From: a virus
Virus record (IMG/VR): IMGVR_UViG_3300027763_002421
Span: 1 to 44,572 of that record
Length of the DNA stretch: 44,572 nt
Direction: 5' to 3' (one strand)
The position numbers and the translations under genes were made by a program. Positions 29,356-38,101 of the stretch are shown here, one piece after another; the stretch's first letter is position 1, and every line of letters begins with the position of its first letter. The notes beneath the pieces are model-generated. The model ran no database searches, was not told the origin of the DNA, and was given only the letters and a program-made list of their open reading frames with translations.

Positions 29356-29526
29356 TTATACCTCAAAATCTTTTTTAGTTTTTTTACCAAAGCCAACCGT
29401 GCTAATATGTTTTTCTTTGCACATCCAGGTGGCAGTTTTTGTTTCTGCATATAATCTTAGCGATCTAACTTCCATTTTACAGGTATGACATAAAAATAAA
29501 CCACTATAAACTGTATAACTAGGCAT
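29356..29526 (-). CDS. 56-residue zinc-finger protein
   Basis: The product starts MPSYTVYSGLFLCHTCKMEV and has WMCKEKHIS, giving CxxC plus CxxxH zinc ligands, and ends in a Lys-rich tail (GKKTKKDFEV). It overlaps the RecA-like stop by 8 nt and ends 7 nt before the start of oxygenase copy 3. Coupled position and clear metal ligands support a real gene. Possibly a transcription or replication accessory. Confidence 0.78.
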   Translation of the reverse strand: MPSYTVYSGLFLCHTCKMEVRSLRLYAETKTATWMCKEKHISTVGFGKKTKKDFEV

Positions 29527-30529
29527 TTAGTTTTGCCTTGATTGATTCTTGCAAATCAAGATCCTCTCTTACACGATTGACAAATGCCTCTTTACCTTGC
29601 ACCTTTGAGCCATCAGGAAGAATATACCATGCTCCTGTGCGTTCTACAATACCGTTTAGTTCTGCTGTAGTAACCAAGTCACCAATGGTATCAAGACCAA
29701 TATCATCACCTCTAAAATAAAAATCATATTCACCAGACTGAAAACCTGGAGAAGTTTTAGAAAACTGAAGTTCCCAACGAATGGTTCTTCCAATTTTTTC
29801 TTCAATTAACTTATCTCCTACTTTAATTTTTCCTTTAATTGCTTGATTATCTGATTCGGAACTAAATAATTTAACAATGCAAGAAGAATAAAACTTAGTA
29901 GCCTGACCACCAGAAGGCTGCTGGCTAGTATACATAGCATTAATATTATTGCGAGACTGAGAAATGAGAACAAGAAGAGTAGGCTTAACTTTATTATTAG
30001 CATAGTTAAGCATTTTCCATGCGTTACTAAAGTCACGAGACTCTGCTCCAATCTGCTTTGTATTTTCCAAAGCCTTCATTTCGTCTGTGTCCTTCTCAAA
30101 ATAAATTGCAGGAAGCATTGATGTAATAGAGTCTACCACAATTAAATCAACTCCAGCGTTCATTAGTCCAACGCCTACATCTACCATGTCACTTATAGTT
30201 CTTGCTTGTGAGTAGATTAGTTTTTCTGGATCTACACCAAGACTTCTAGCCCAGTCTTCTGAGTATGACATTTCTGAGTCAATCCATGCACAGAGTTTAC
30301 CCTCTGCTTGTGCTAGAGCGATCATTTGAAGGCACATAGAGGACTTTGCAGATGACTTTGAACCCCAGATAAGAACTTGTCTACCATAAGGAAGTCCACC
30401 TCCTAGAGCACGGTTTAAACCATAACTTGGGGTAGGCTGGTATTCATAGTTTACCCCTACTCCTGTTCCTAATTTTTTTCTTAACTTTGGATCAAGTTGG
30501 GCCATCGCCTCTTCTACACTAACTGACAT
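29519..30529 (-). CDS. recA: RecA/UvsX-like recombinase
   Basis: The 336-residue strand-exchange ATPase has Walker A GSKSSAKSS (56-64, Ala where RecA has Gly before Lys), AWIDSEMSYSEDWARSLGVD, Walker B DLIVVDSITSMLP and the L2 region LLVLISQSRNNINAMYTSQQ. It is more RecA-like than T4 UvsX but lacks the long C-terminal domain of cellular RecA. It repairs and recombines phage DNA together with the Cas4-like nuclease and RuvC. It overlaps the polymerase gene by 11 nt. Confidence 0.92.
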   Translation of the reverse strand: MSVSVEEAMAQLDPKLRKKLGTGVGVNYEYQPTPSYGLNRALGGGLPYGRQVLIWGSKSSAKSSMCLQMIALAQAEGKLCAWIDSEMSYSEDWARSLGVDPEKLIYSQARTISDMVDVGVGLMNAGVDLIVVDSITSMLPAIYFEKDTDEMKALENTKQIGAESRDFSNAWKMLNYANNKVKPTLLVLISQSRNNINAMYTSQQPSGGQATKFYSSCIVKLFSSESDNQAIKGKIKVGDKLIEEKIGRTIRWELQFSKTSPGFQSGEYDFYFRGDDIGLDTIGDLVTTAELNGIVERTGAWYILPDGSKVQGKEAFVNRVREDLDLQESIKAKLNA

Positions 30530-33500
30530 TTACATCCTCCAATATGACTGTTCCATCTTTAGTTTTTCCTAAACTAAAATTATATGCATTTCCTTCTTCA
30601 ATTTTCATATATGCCTTTGCAAAAGATGTTGGGAATACAGTTATTGAGTGAAGATCTCTTGCTGTATCTGCAACTGTTAAAGATGCCATCTTTTTTCCAG
30701 CCTTTGTAACTCTTGGTTTAAATGACAAAACAAACATCTCGTTATCTTTATATGGTAATTGTTTGTAATTTAAAAATTTAACAAGACCAGATGTTGAACC
30801 TTTTATTTGATCGATAGGGATAGCAGAAAGAATCCGATTATCATTAACAAGAATGAGATACGATACGCCTGCTTCAATAGTTGTTTGCTCTTCATCAAAA
30901 ATTCCTACACTTCCTGTTTTATCTAATAGTTCTACTCTTGACCAACCTTTTGCTCTTTTAATAGATTTTACCATACCCATTACAATCAAAGAACCCTTTT
31001 CTTCATAATCCTGAGCCTCTGTTATAAAGCCGTAATAATGAGATGGAACCGTAATATTAAATTCTGGTAGGTTTAAATATTCGTAGAGATTTTGTTTAAT
31101 CTCTTCGTCATTTCTTGGATTATCATTAAATGTCGCTGCGCCGATAACTCGTAATGCTTGAAGAGCACGAGAGTTAACTCCATTTCCTTTAGTAAAAGTA
31201 AACTCTTCAAGTTGAGCATACGAAGAGAAAGGTCTTGCAGAAATGTAACGCTCTGCAATTTTATCGGAAATATACTTAATAGCAGTAAGACCAAATCTAA
31301 TACCCTTGCCTTCAATTTTAAAATCAATATCTGAGTCATTGATGTGAGGTAGTTTAATGCTAATGCCCATTCTTTTTGCCTCAATAAGGTATTCAGTTCT
31401 TGCATCTTTGTCCTTTTCATTCTTTAGTAGTGAGTACATAAACTCTATTGGATAGTGATACTTAAGCCATGCTGTCCAGTATGATAGCGTTGAGTATGCT
31501 ACTGCGTGAGACTTATTAAATGAATACCCTGCGTGAGCCTCAAAGTCATGCCAAAGATCTCTAGCCATGTTTGGTGAAACAAACTTAGATGCACCCTCTA
31601 CAAACTTTTCTTTAAACTGATCAAACTCTTTAGCATCCTTTTTCTTTCCAATGATTTTTCTAACTTTGTCTGCTTCCGACATGGACATACCGCCAAGCGA
31701 TACGCATGCTTGCATAACCTGTTCCTGGTAAAGAATACAACCATATGTTTCCTCCGTAAATTCTTTAAGTACTTGGTGTGTATAACCAATATTTTGACGA
31801 CCATGCTTACGGTCAATATAATCCTTACCAATTGTATTCATTGCACCTGGACGAACCAAAGCATTTGATGCTGCAAGTTCTGATAGGTTTTTTACACCCA
31901 TTTTAATTAGCAAGTTTGTGTATGGTGCTGCTTCACACTGAAACACACCCTTTGTGTATCCATCTGAAAGCATTTGATATACATTTTTATCATCCATATC
32001 TATCTTAAGAAGGTCAATTTTCTTGTTGTCTCTCTCCTCAATAATATCAAGTGTATCCTTAAGAACTGAAAGAGTTTTTAGTCCCAGTGCATCAATCTTG
32101 ATTAAACCAATCTTTTCAGCCTCTTCCATGTCAACTGCAACAACAGGAATACGCTCATCGCTACCAGTAGAAGAGCGTGTCTCCATTGGTGCGTACCTAA
32201 AAATAGGATCTTTACTAGTGACAACACCAGCAGCGTGGATGCCAGTACCTCTAATACGACCACGAAGTTGTTCTCCATAAATTTCTACCTCTGGATATTT
32301 CTCACGGAATTCCCGTGTTGTTTTTGATGTGCAATATTCATCCCAAGTATCAACAAGTTTAAGAACTTTATTCACATCAGTAAGTGGAATATTTAAAACT
32401 CGTGCAACATCTCGTACAACACCCTTGTCTTTAAACGAAAGGAATGTCGCAATAGATGCAACATGTCGATATTGTCTAACAAGATAATCTTTTACTTCTT
32501 CACGACGAGAGTCTTGAATATCTGTATCAATATCTGGAAAGTCATTTCGATCTGGATTAATAAAGCGAAAGAACAATAGTCCATGCTTAATTGGATCAAT
32601 GTCAGTAATTCTTAGTGCATAGCATAACAGTGATCCTGCTGCAGATCCACGACCAGGACCCACCATAATCTCTTCTTTTTTTGCCCATGCAATCATATTG
32701 CGTACAACCAAAAAGTAAGGAGCAAACTTTTTATCTTTAATTACTTGCAACTCTTCATCAAGTCTATCCAAATATTCCTGACCATCTACACCACGCTCAG
32801 TTAATCCAGCAAGGGCTAGTTCTTTTAATTCTTTATCTGGATTTTTATATTGGACTGGAAGTAGGTCTAGTCCTTCTTGAATTCCATAGTCACCAACTTT
32901 TTCAGCAACCTCTAAAGTATTTGTATAAATATCTGGACGATCAATACCCTGTGCTTCCATAGCAGACTTCATTTCTTCATAAGAAAGCAAATGAATGTCA
33001 AACTTGTTAAATGTGATTTGACGGTCTTCACCATAAAGATAGTCAAGGCGTTCCATCATATTCTCTTTTTTCTTTGACTTTTCAAAAGTGTGTTCTTTAT
33101 CAATCTTAACATGTGTATTAAGTAGCAACTTAAACTCTTGAATTTCTTTTTGATCTGTTGAACTGTGATGACAGTCTGGGGTTACAACAACCTTTACACT
33201 AAACTCATCTGCCAATTGAATTAATTGTTTATTTATTTCTGCCTCATTATGTGGCATGACCTCAATATAGTAATCATCATTAAATACACGCTTAAACCAT
33301 TGAATATAATCTTTTGCTATAGCAAACTCATTATTCTCAAGTGCCTTTACAAGCACACTACTTGGACATGCAGATGTGACAATAATTCCTTCTGAATACT
33401 TTTCAAGAATCTCAAAGTCAAACCTTGGCTTCTTAAAATATCCCTCTGTCCAGGATATCTCACTAATCTTATTTAAATTCTCTAAACCAATTTGGTTCTT

Positions 33501-33791
33501 GGCGAGAAGTACTATATGGTTATAAACTAGATCTAGATCTCCGTCTCTTTCAGACTTATCTCTAGTATCAAATCTATCTTTACACATATAGCCTTCTACG
33601 CCAAGTATAGGCTTAATACCCTTTGCTTTTGCAATGCGGTGCAGTTCCCTATGCCCAGATAAAGTACCGTGGTCAGTGATGGCAATTGCTGGCATCCCCA
33701 ACTCAACTGCACGGTCAATGTATTCTTCTGGAGTAGCAATCCCGTCAAATAACGAGTAGTGGGTATGTACGTGTAAGCCTACGTAAGACAT
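30519..33791 (-). CDS. dnaE: DNA polymerase III alpha subunit, DnaE type with PHP domain
   Basis: The 1090-residue C-family replicative polymerase starts with a PHP domain with metal ligands (HVHTHYSLFDG, ITDHGTLSG, DCHHSS), so proofreading-type phosphatase/exonuclease activity may be present. The palm has PDIDTD at about 417 and IKIDALGLKTL at about 565 (three catalytic Asp). A helix-hairpin-helix and an OB-fold tail with LIVMGMVKSIKRAKGW follow. At 1090 residues it is close to cellular DnaE. Carrying its own C-family polymerase suggests independence from the host replisome. Confidence 0.97.
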   Translation of the reverse strand: MSYVGLHVHTHYSLFDGIATPEEYIDRAVELGMPAIAITDHGTLSGHRELHRIAKAKGIKPILGVEGYMCKDRFDTRDKSERDGDLDLVYNHIVLLAKNQIGLENLNKISEISWTEGYFKKPRFDFEILEKYSEGIIVTSACPSSVLVKALENNEFAIAKDYIQWFKRVFNDDYYIEVMPHNEAEINKQLIQLADEFSVKVVVTPDCHHSSTDQKEIQEFKLLLNTHVKIDKEHTFEKSKKKENMMERLDYLYGEDRQITFNKFDIHLLSYEEMKSAMEAQGIDRPDIYTNTLEVAEKVGDYGIQEGLDLLPVQYKNPDKELKELALAGLTERGVDGQEYLDRLDEELQVIKDKKFAPYFLVVRNMIAWAKKEEIMVGPGRGSAAGSLLCYALRITDIDPIKHGLLFFRFINPDRNDFPDIDTDIQDSRREEVKDYLVRQYRHVASIATFLSFKDKGVVRDVARVLNIPLTDVNKVLKLVDTWDEYCTSKTTREFREKYPEVEIYGEQLRGRIRGTGIHAAGVVTSKDPIFRYAPMETRSSTGSDERIPVVAVDMEEAEKIGLIKIDALGLKTLSVLKDTLDIIEERDNKKIDLLKIDMDDKNVYQMLSDGYTKGVFQCEAAPYTNLLIKMGVKNLSELAASNALVRPGAMNTIGKDYIDRKHGRQNIGYTHQVLKEFTEETYGCILYQEQVMQACVSLGGMSMSEADKVRKIIGKKKDAKEFDQFKEKFVEGASKFVSPNMARDLWHDFEAHAGYSFNKSHAVAYSTLSYWTAWLKYHYPIEFMYSLLKNEKDKDARTEYLIEAKRMGISIKLPHINDSDIDFKIEGKGIRFGLTAIKYISDKIAERYISARPFSSYAQLEEFTFTKGNGVNSRALQALRVIGAATFNDNPRNDEEIKQNLYEYLNLPEFNITVPSHYYGFITEAQDYEEKGSLIVMGMVKSIKRAKGWSRVELLDKTGSVGIFDEEQTTIEAGVSYLILVNDNRILSAIPIDQIKGSTSGLVKFLNYKQLPYKDNEMFVLSFKPRVTKAGKKMASLTVADTARDLHSITVFPTSFAKAYMKIEEGNAYNFSLGKTKDGTVILEDVNVS

Positions 33792-33794
33792 CTA

Positions 33795-34448
33795 TTACCA
33801 GTCAATATTTGTGCTGGTAACAGAAGGTGTGTCAAATCCAAAGTAGAACGCTTCCTGCTCTGGATATGGAACCTCACGAACAACCTTTTCTAGGTTGAAG
33901 AATTCATAGCCATCCCATGCAAATGGTTCTGCATCTGGTTTTGATGGTAGAAGTGTGTAATTGGTTTCAGTTCCCTGACCATTACGCTTCAACTTCCACT
34001 CAAGATTAGAGATGCTACCTGTATCAAGAGCATACTCACGAATGTTGTTGAATGCTGATTGCTTTGAAATTCCTTGTGACCAAACAGCAATATATGGATC
34101 TTCAAGTCCATCGTTGATTAGCACATTGCAGTAAAAACGAAGTCGTGCTCTCCAGCCTGACTTTGGTTCTTTACGTGCCATTTCGCAACCGAAACAACGA
34201 CCTTCTGATTCTTGTGTACAAGCAGCCTTACGCTTGTAATCCTTTGGATTTGTGTGTTCTGAAACTACTACAGAAAGGCCACGGGCTTCTGAATAGTTTG
34301 CTGAGTCTTGGTCTAGTTCTTCAACAAAACGAACCTTTCCTGATTGTCCGTCAGCCAACTTAACCCAACGAACCTTTTGTCCTGTTCCTTCATACTTTGG
34401 TTTTTCGAGCAGGGCGTTGATGTCTTTTAATCCCTTAATTACGCTCAT
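33795..34448 (-). CDS. Single-stranded DNA-binding protein, gp32-like
   Basis: The 217-residue product has an N-terminal basic/hydrophobic motif KVRWVKLADGQSGKVRFVEEL and a zinc site with C77, C85, C88 and a nearby H65, like the knuckle in T4 gp32. An OB-like strand set (WRARLRFYCNVLIN, YIAVWSQG) and a C-terminal region rich in acidic and aromatic residues follow. Position between primase and polymerase genes supports it. It coats ssDNA at the fork. Confidence 0.82.
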   Translation of the reverse strand: MSVIKGLKDINALLEKPKYEGTGQKVRWVKLADGQSGKVRFVEELDQDSANYSEARGLSVVVSEHTNPKDYKRKAACTQESEGRCFGCEMARKEPKSGWRARLRFYCNVLINDGLEDPYIAVWSQGISKQSAFNNIREYALDTGSISNLEWKLKRNGQGTETNYTLLPSKPDAEPFAWDGYEFFNLEKVVREVPYPEQEAFYFGFDTPSVTSTNIDW

Positions 34449-34471
34449 ATATTTCTCCTTTGTTTGTTATA

Positions 34472-35416
34472 TTAGTTTAGCATAGAGATGATGTCTTTGT
34501 CAAATGAAACTTCCAATTTCTTGATATCTTCATCTGACATATCACCAATATCCTTATATTCTTTATTTAATTGTATAATGGAAACACGAGATCCAAGTTT
34601 TTCAATTATCTTAGTTTTCATATTTCCTCCCGCCTCATCATTATCCGCAATAACAATAATGTTATTGAAATACTTTTGAAGCAATTCTATTTGTAGGTTT
34701 GATACATTAGATCCAAGTGTGGCAACTGCTGGAAACCCTACTTGGTCTAAACGAATAGCATCAAACGAAGATTCAACGACATAAACTTTATCTGCAGTTT
34801 TTACACGATTTAAATTAAACAATGTTTTTGCTTTTGGCAGTCCTGGAGTATTCTTAAATTCTTTTCCTTCTATTGATCTACCAACAAAACCGACTGACAT
34901 TCCATCTGGACTATGCACTGGAACTGTCACCATGTCCTGTTTTTCTGAATAGCCAAGAGAAAACTTAGACCATGAAGATGTAGAAATTTTACGATATTTA
35001 AAATAGTCTTTTGCTCTATCTGATGCAAGCAATCCGTTATACAAACGCTTAATAATTAATTCATCAAATGGAACAAAGTCTGGCTTTGTAACAAGTTTCT
35101 GACTGATGTCACGCTCTAGATCTTGCTGAGTTTCTTTTGTTTTAATAAATCTAATAGACTCAAAATAAGATCTTCCAGAGGTGTGCATTACAAATTCTAC
35201 AAGGTCTGCAACATGATGACAGGAAAAACAAAAGAAGGTTCCATTATTCTTATCAATTTCTCCAGCAGGGGTCCTATTGTTATTATGGTAAGGACAAAAA
35301 ATAATATAGTCTGAATCAACCTCAGACTCTACGGTTATACCTGTTCCTGCGAGAACTCTTTTGATTTGTTCTTTTGTATATATATTGGCTTGTTTACGTC
35401 TATCCCTGCTATCCAT
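34472..35416 (-). CDS. dnaG: DNA primase, DnaG type
   Basis: The 314-residue primase has a CHC2-type zinc-binding domain, C41, H44, C63, C66 (CPYH ... CFSC). A TOPRIM core follows: KVYVVESSFDAIRL (catalytic Glu) and IIVIADNDEAG (DxD). The long RNA-polymerase domain of cellular DnaG is shortened and the C-terminal helicase-binding domain is missing. It overlaps the upstream gene by 82 nt, the largest overlap in the window. Confidence 0.93.
   Translation of the reverse strand: MDSRDRRKQANIYTKEQIKRVLAGTGITVESEVDSDYIIFCPYHNNNRTPAGEIDKNNGTFFCFSCHHVADLVEFVMHTSGRSYFESIRFIKTKETQQDLERDISQKLVTKPDFVPFDELIIKRLYNGLLASDRAKDYFKYRKISTSSWSKFSLGYSEKQDMVTVPVHSPDGMSVGFVGRSIEGKEFKNTPGLPKAKTLFNLNRVKTADKVYVVESSFDAIRLDQVGFPAVATLGSNVSNLQIELLQKYFNNIIVIADNDEAGGNMKTKIIEKLGSRVSIIQLNKEYKDIGDMSDEDIKKLEVSFDKDIISMLN
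34474..34503 (-). promoter_or_regulatory. Promoter of the SSB/polymerase genes
   Basis: TTGACA, an 18-nt spacer and an extended -10 TGC-TAAACT on the minus strand, inside the last codons of the primase gene. The -10 is 25 nt before the SSB start, with AAAGGAG in the leader. Confidence 0.55.
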
Positions 35417-35661
35417 TCGCTTTTCCTTTTCCCTGCGTATACTCCGTGTACTGATATTTCAAATTCAAAATATTGTTTTTTTTCATTATAGTCTATAGTA
35501 AAATCTGGATCAATGTCAATTCTTGGCACATAGCCACAGAGACGCATCTCTGAAACAAGCAACCTTGTATATTCACCCTTTAACCTACCAAGGGCAGATT
35601 CATCATGGATGATGCCATCCAAACTAAATCTTTTAATTGTCTTGTGGTGAAAATTTGACAT
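35335..35661 (-). CDS. Unknown basic protein preceding primase
   Basis: The 108-residue product has an N-terminal helix (ESALGRLKGEYTRLLVSEMRL) then beta strands (YVPRIDIDPDFTIDYNEKK, FEFEISVHGVYAG) and a basic end. The last 82 nt overlap primase in another frame. It has no good Shine-Dalgarno, but a TATAAT ends 5 nt before its ATG (35667-35672), a possible leaderless start. No family recognised. Confidence 0.6.
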   Translation of the reverse strand: MSNFHHKTIKRFSLDGIIHDESALGRLKGEYTRLLVSEMRLCGYVPRIDIDPDFTIDYNEKKQYFEFEISVHGVYAGKRKSEWIAGIDVNKPIYIQKNKSKEFSQEQV

Positions 35662-35673
35662 ACCATATTATAA

Positions 35674-36894
35674 CTACTTATCTTCAAAATCTTTATATCT
35701 ATAGTATCCCTTATCAAAATCTACCTGCACAAGGAAATCCCCCATAAATCCATGACGGTTCTTTCTAAAGGCACATTCAATAACATCACTATTTGCAGCA
35801 CGACCAAGGGCAATAACCCAGTCTGCATCGTATGCAATCTGTCTAGACCATGCTGTTTGACCTAGTGTAGGGACCGTAGAAAGGTCATTGACATCATCTG
35901 GTGTAGCAGATGAGATAGCAATAATAGGAACCTCTTCACCAATAGCCATTAGTTTTAGTTCTCGTGAAAGATTCTTCATTCGTACTGTTTCATTGTCTGA
36001 CTTCTGATTAGGAGCCATCAACTGAAGGTAGTCAACGATTACAAAATCTGGCTTATACTGGTCAATCTTTCCACGAAGAACCGAAGGATTAATCTCGCCA
36101 CCTTGATCATTAGAAATAATATGGAACTCAGGCTTGCCCTGAAGGTTCTTTGCATGCCACGATTTCAGCATGTCTAACTCAATCTCACCATTTGAAATCT
36201 TTCTATGTGACCAAAGACCTTCACCCATGATTGTGAATACACGGTTACGCACTTCTGTTTCTGACATCTCAAGTGAGATTACAAGGGGTGTCTTACCCTG
36301 TTTCCAGGCCTGTACAGCAAAGTATAGAGCCATCCATGACTTTCCTATACCTGGGTATGCTAAAAAGACTCCTAGTTGACCTGGCATAATTCCTGCTGGA
36401 AGATAGTTGTCAAATCCTGGAAGATTAGTTTTAATTCCAACCTTGCCAAGTGCCTGCTGCTCTTTCATATTTTCAAAGTATGCGATTGCGGATTCAAGAT
36501 CTGTTACATCAATATCACGAATTGCGGAAGTATTCTTTTTTAATTCTGATGTTTGTGTAATGAGTGAGTCTAAAGCCTTTACTCCTTCACCCTGCTGAAC
36601 ATCTGTAGCAGCAGAACGAAGAATGTCCTTTAGGCTATCGTTTAAGTATTCTGTTTGAAGTTCTTCCAAGTGGTGCTTTGTTGCTCCAACACCTTGGATA
36701 GGCTCAAAATCTCTAAATTTTTCAACAACCAAAGAAACTGGAGGAACTGCAGAGTTGTGCTCAAAATAATTTCTTACAAAATTCCAAACATCGTTATGGG
36801 TTCTAAGAAGGTTGTCTATATTTGCTTGAAGCAAAACATGAACTTGCTTATCTTCAAGAACTGCAGTGATCAATTTTGCTTCTGTATTATTCAC
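35674..36894 (-). CDS. dnaB: Replicative helicase, DnaB type
   Basis: The 406-residue RecA-fold helicase has Walker A AYPGIGKS (179-186), the H1a-like ISLEMSETEVRNRVF, Walker B PDFVIVDYLQLMAP and the arginine-finger region WVIALGRAANSD near the end. The N-terminal part (to about 150) is helical, as in DnaB. The start is GTG, overlapping the upstream stop. It unwinds DNA at the fork, and the gene upstream could encode its loader. Confidence 0.95.
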   Translation of the reverse strand: MNNTEAKLITAVLEDKQVHVLLQANIDNLLRTHNDVWNFVRNYFEHNSAVPPVSLVVEKFRDFEPIQGVGATKHHLEELQTEYLNDSLKDILRSAATDVQQGEGVKALDSLITQTSELKKNTSAIRDIDVTDLESAIAYFENMKEQQALGKVGIKTNLPGFDNYLPAGIMPGQLGVFLAYPGIGKSWMALYFAVQAWKQGKTPLVISLEMSETEVRNRVFTIMGEGLWSHRKISNGEIELDMLKSWHAKNLQGKPEFHIISNDQGGEINPSVLRGKIDQYKPDFVIVDYLQLMAPNQKSDNETVRMKNLSRELKLMAIGEEVPIIAISSATPDDVNDLSTVPTLGQTAWSRQIAYDADWVIALGRAANSDVIECAFRKNRHGFMGDFLVQVDFDKGYYRYKDFEDK

Positions 36895-37195
36895 TTAACC
36901 ACTCCTTAGCCATTCTTCTTCTTTCCGCTCTTTCTTTATCATCCTGCTGCTTATCTAATCTTGCTTGTAATATTTTTTCTGCATTGTACGCAAAGTAATT
37001 CCAAGAAGGAGACTGAGCGACACCAAAGTAGTACTCAAGAAGATCGTAGCACTGTCCTATTCCGTATGACTCAATAAGGGCATCTGAAGCCCATTGCTCT
37101 ACATTTAAATTTAACGATGGCTTTTGCTCATACTTTGCAGTATGGAACTTGCTGTAGCGTGAAAGCAAAGCCATTCGGTCTTTGCGTTCTGCCAT
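36887..37195 (-). CDS. Small helical protein, possible helicase partner
   Basis: The 102-residue protein has SYGIGQCYDLLEYYFGVAQ and PSWNYFAYNAEKILQARL in the middle and a charged coil (KQQDDKERAERRRMAKEW) at the end. It overlaps the helicase start by 8 nt. Small basic proteins next to dnaB in phages are often helicase loaders, but I see no family signature, so the role is a guess. Confidence 0.6.
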   Translation of the reverse strand: MAERKDRMALLSRYSKFHTAKYEQKPSLNLNVEQWASDALIESYGIGQCYDLLEYYFGVAQSPSWNYFAYNAEKILQARLDKQQDDKERAERRRMAKEWLSE

Positions 37196-37401
37196 TATTC
37201 TGCGATTTCAGACTTTGCTTCGTTAATCTTTTCAGTTAACTTATCTTCTACAAACTTGTAAACACGCTCAAAAGCATCGTTTGTATTTTCACCTTCACGC
37301 TTAGAATCAATCACATTAAGATCAATCCTTAGTGACTGAAAGTTACCAAGGTTAAGTGTATACCCCAAAGTAACTCCAACTTTAGTGTCTTCGTTTTGCA
37401 T
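37195..37401 (-). CDS. Small protein, unknown function
   Basis: The product is 68 residues from an ATG at 37401 preceded by AAAGGGG; upstream codons add 12 residues within the next gene. It has beta strands TKVGVTLGYTLNLG and LRIDLNVIDS and a C-terminal helix (RVYKFVEDKLTEKINEAKSE). It looks like a small ordered phage protein, possibly binding a replication partner. No family recognised. Confidence 0.6.
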   Translation of the reverse strand: MQNEDTKVGVTLGYTLNLGNFQSLRIDLNVIDSKREGENTNDAFERVYKFVEDKLTEKINEAKSEIAE

Positions 37402-37418
37402 TTCATACCCCTTTATTA

Positions 37419-37961
37419 TTAAATAGATTCTCCCCAAATAGGGATAAACCTTCCATCTTCAGTTCTTGTATATGTAATTATACCGTCCCCCATCCGTCTT
37501 GTCAACTCTTGTGTGGATGGTGTAATATCATTTGTTATTAAATTGTCTTTTCTTGGTCTACCAATATGGTACGTAGCAAGTATATCACGTATCTCCCGTA
37601 CCTGCGATTCTGAGTAATATGATCTAACCTGAAACCCCCTTGCTCCGCCTTTTTGTGATCCAGTAGGGAAAGGAATGATTCCTCGTTTCATTAGTGATGG
37701 CATATATTTTTTATGACGATTAACTAAATCAGCAGTCTGACCTACAGTATATGCTCGTTCACGATTTTTTTTAAAATCATTAATTAAACAACTTTCGATT
37801 TGATCTTTTGTAATATTATAAACAGACATAATGCCATTAGACCTGTTGAGGTGATGTACTCTAACTAGATCACCATTCAAAAACCAAACCTTTTTGTTAC
37901 CAGGAATTACAGGGGAGAGATTGTAGTTTTCGCTCTCAATTTTTCCTTTTCTAGTAGCCAT
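37419..37961 (-). CDS. DNA-binding protein with MerR-like winged helix
   Basis: The 180-residue product has a helix-turn-helix region in about 70-120: YTVGQTADLVNRHKKYMPSL, then GIIPFPTGSQKGGARGFQVR, with a wing and YYSESQVREIRDIL, like MerR/excisionase HTH domains. The N-terminal part (VWFLNGDLVRVHHLN) is a small beta domain. It probably regulates phage genes. It overlaps the Zn-finger gene by 55 nt. Confidence 0.7.
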   Translation of the reverse strand: MATRKGKIESENYNLSPVIPGNKKVWFLNGDLVRVHHLNRSNGIMSVYNITKDQIESCLINDFKKNRERAYTVGQTADLVNRHKKYMPSLMKRGIIPFPTGSQKGGARGFQVRSYYSESQVREIRDILATYHIGRPRKDNLITNDITPSTQELTRRMGDGIITYTRTEDGRFIPIWGESI

Positions 37962-38098
37962 CGCCCCTCTTTTGATTGCTCAGGTGGATTAAAAAATTTT
38001 CTAGATCCACAGTACATACAGTATGTTTCTAAATGAGAAACTGAAGTATACTGTCTATCAACAAACATTCTTTTATTACATCTATCACATTTAATCAT
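37907..38098 (-). CDS. Zinc-ribbon small protein
   Basis: The 63-residue product begins MIKCDRCNKRMF and has CMYCGSRKF, giving two CxxC pairs and one zinc ribbon. The C-terminal 18 codons overlap the start of the HTH gene in another frame. The zinc motif and position argue for a real gene. Confidence 0.7.
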   Translation of the reverse strand: MIKCDRCNKRMFVDRQYTSVSHLETYCMYCGSRKFFNPPEQSKEGRWLLEKEKLRAKTTISPL

Positions 38099-38101
38099 TA
38101 T

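Noticed and set aside
31073-31831. Two minus-strand frames inside the polymerase gene
   Set aside because: They are out-of-frame shadows of the continuous 1090-residue polymerase, which has conserved motifs throughout.
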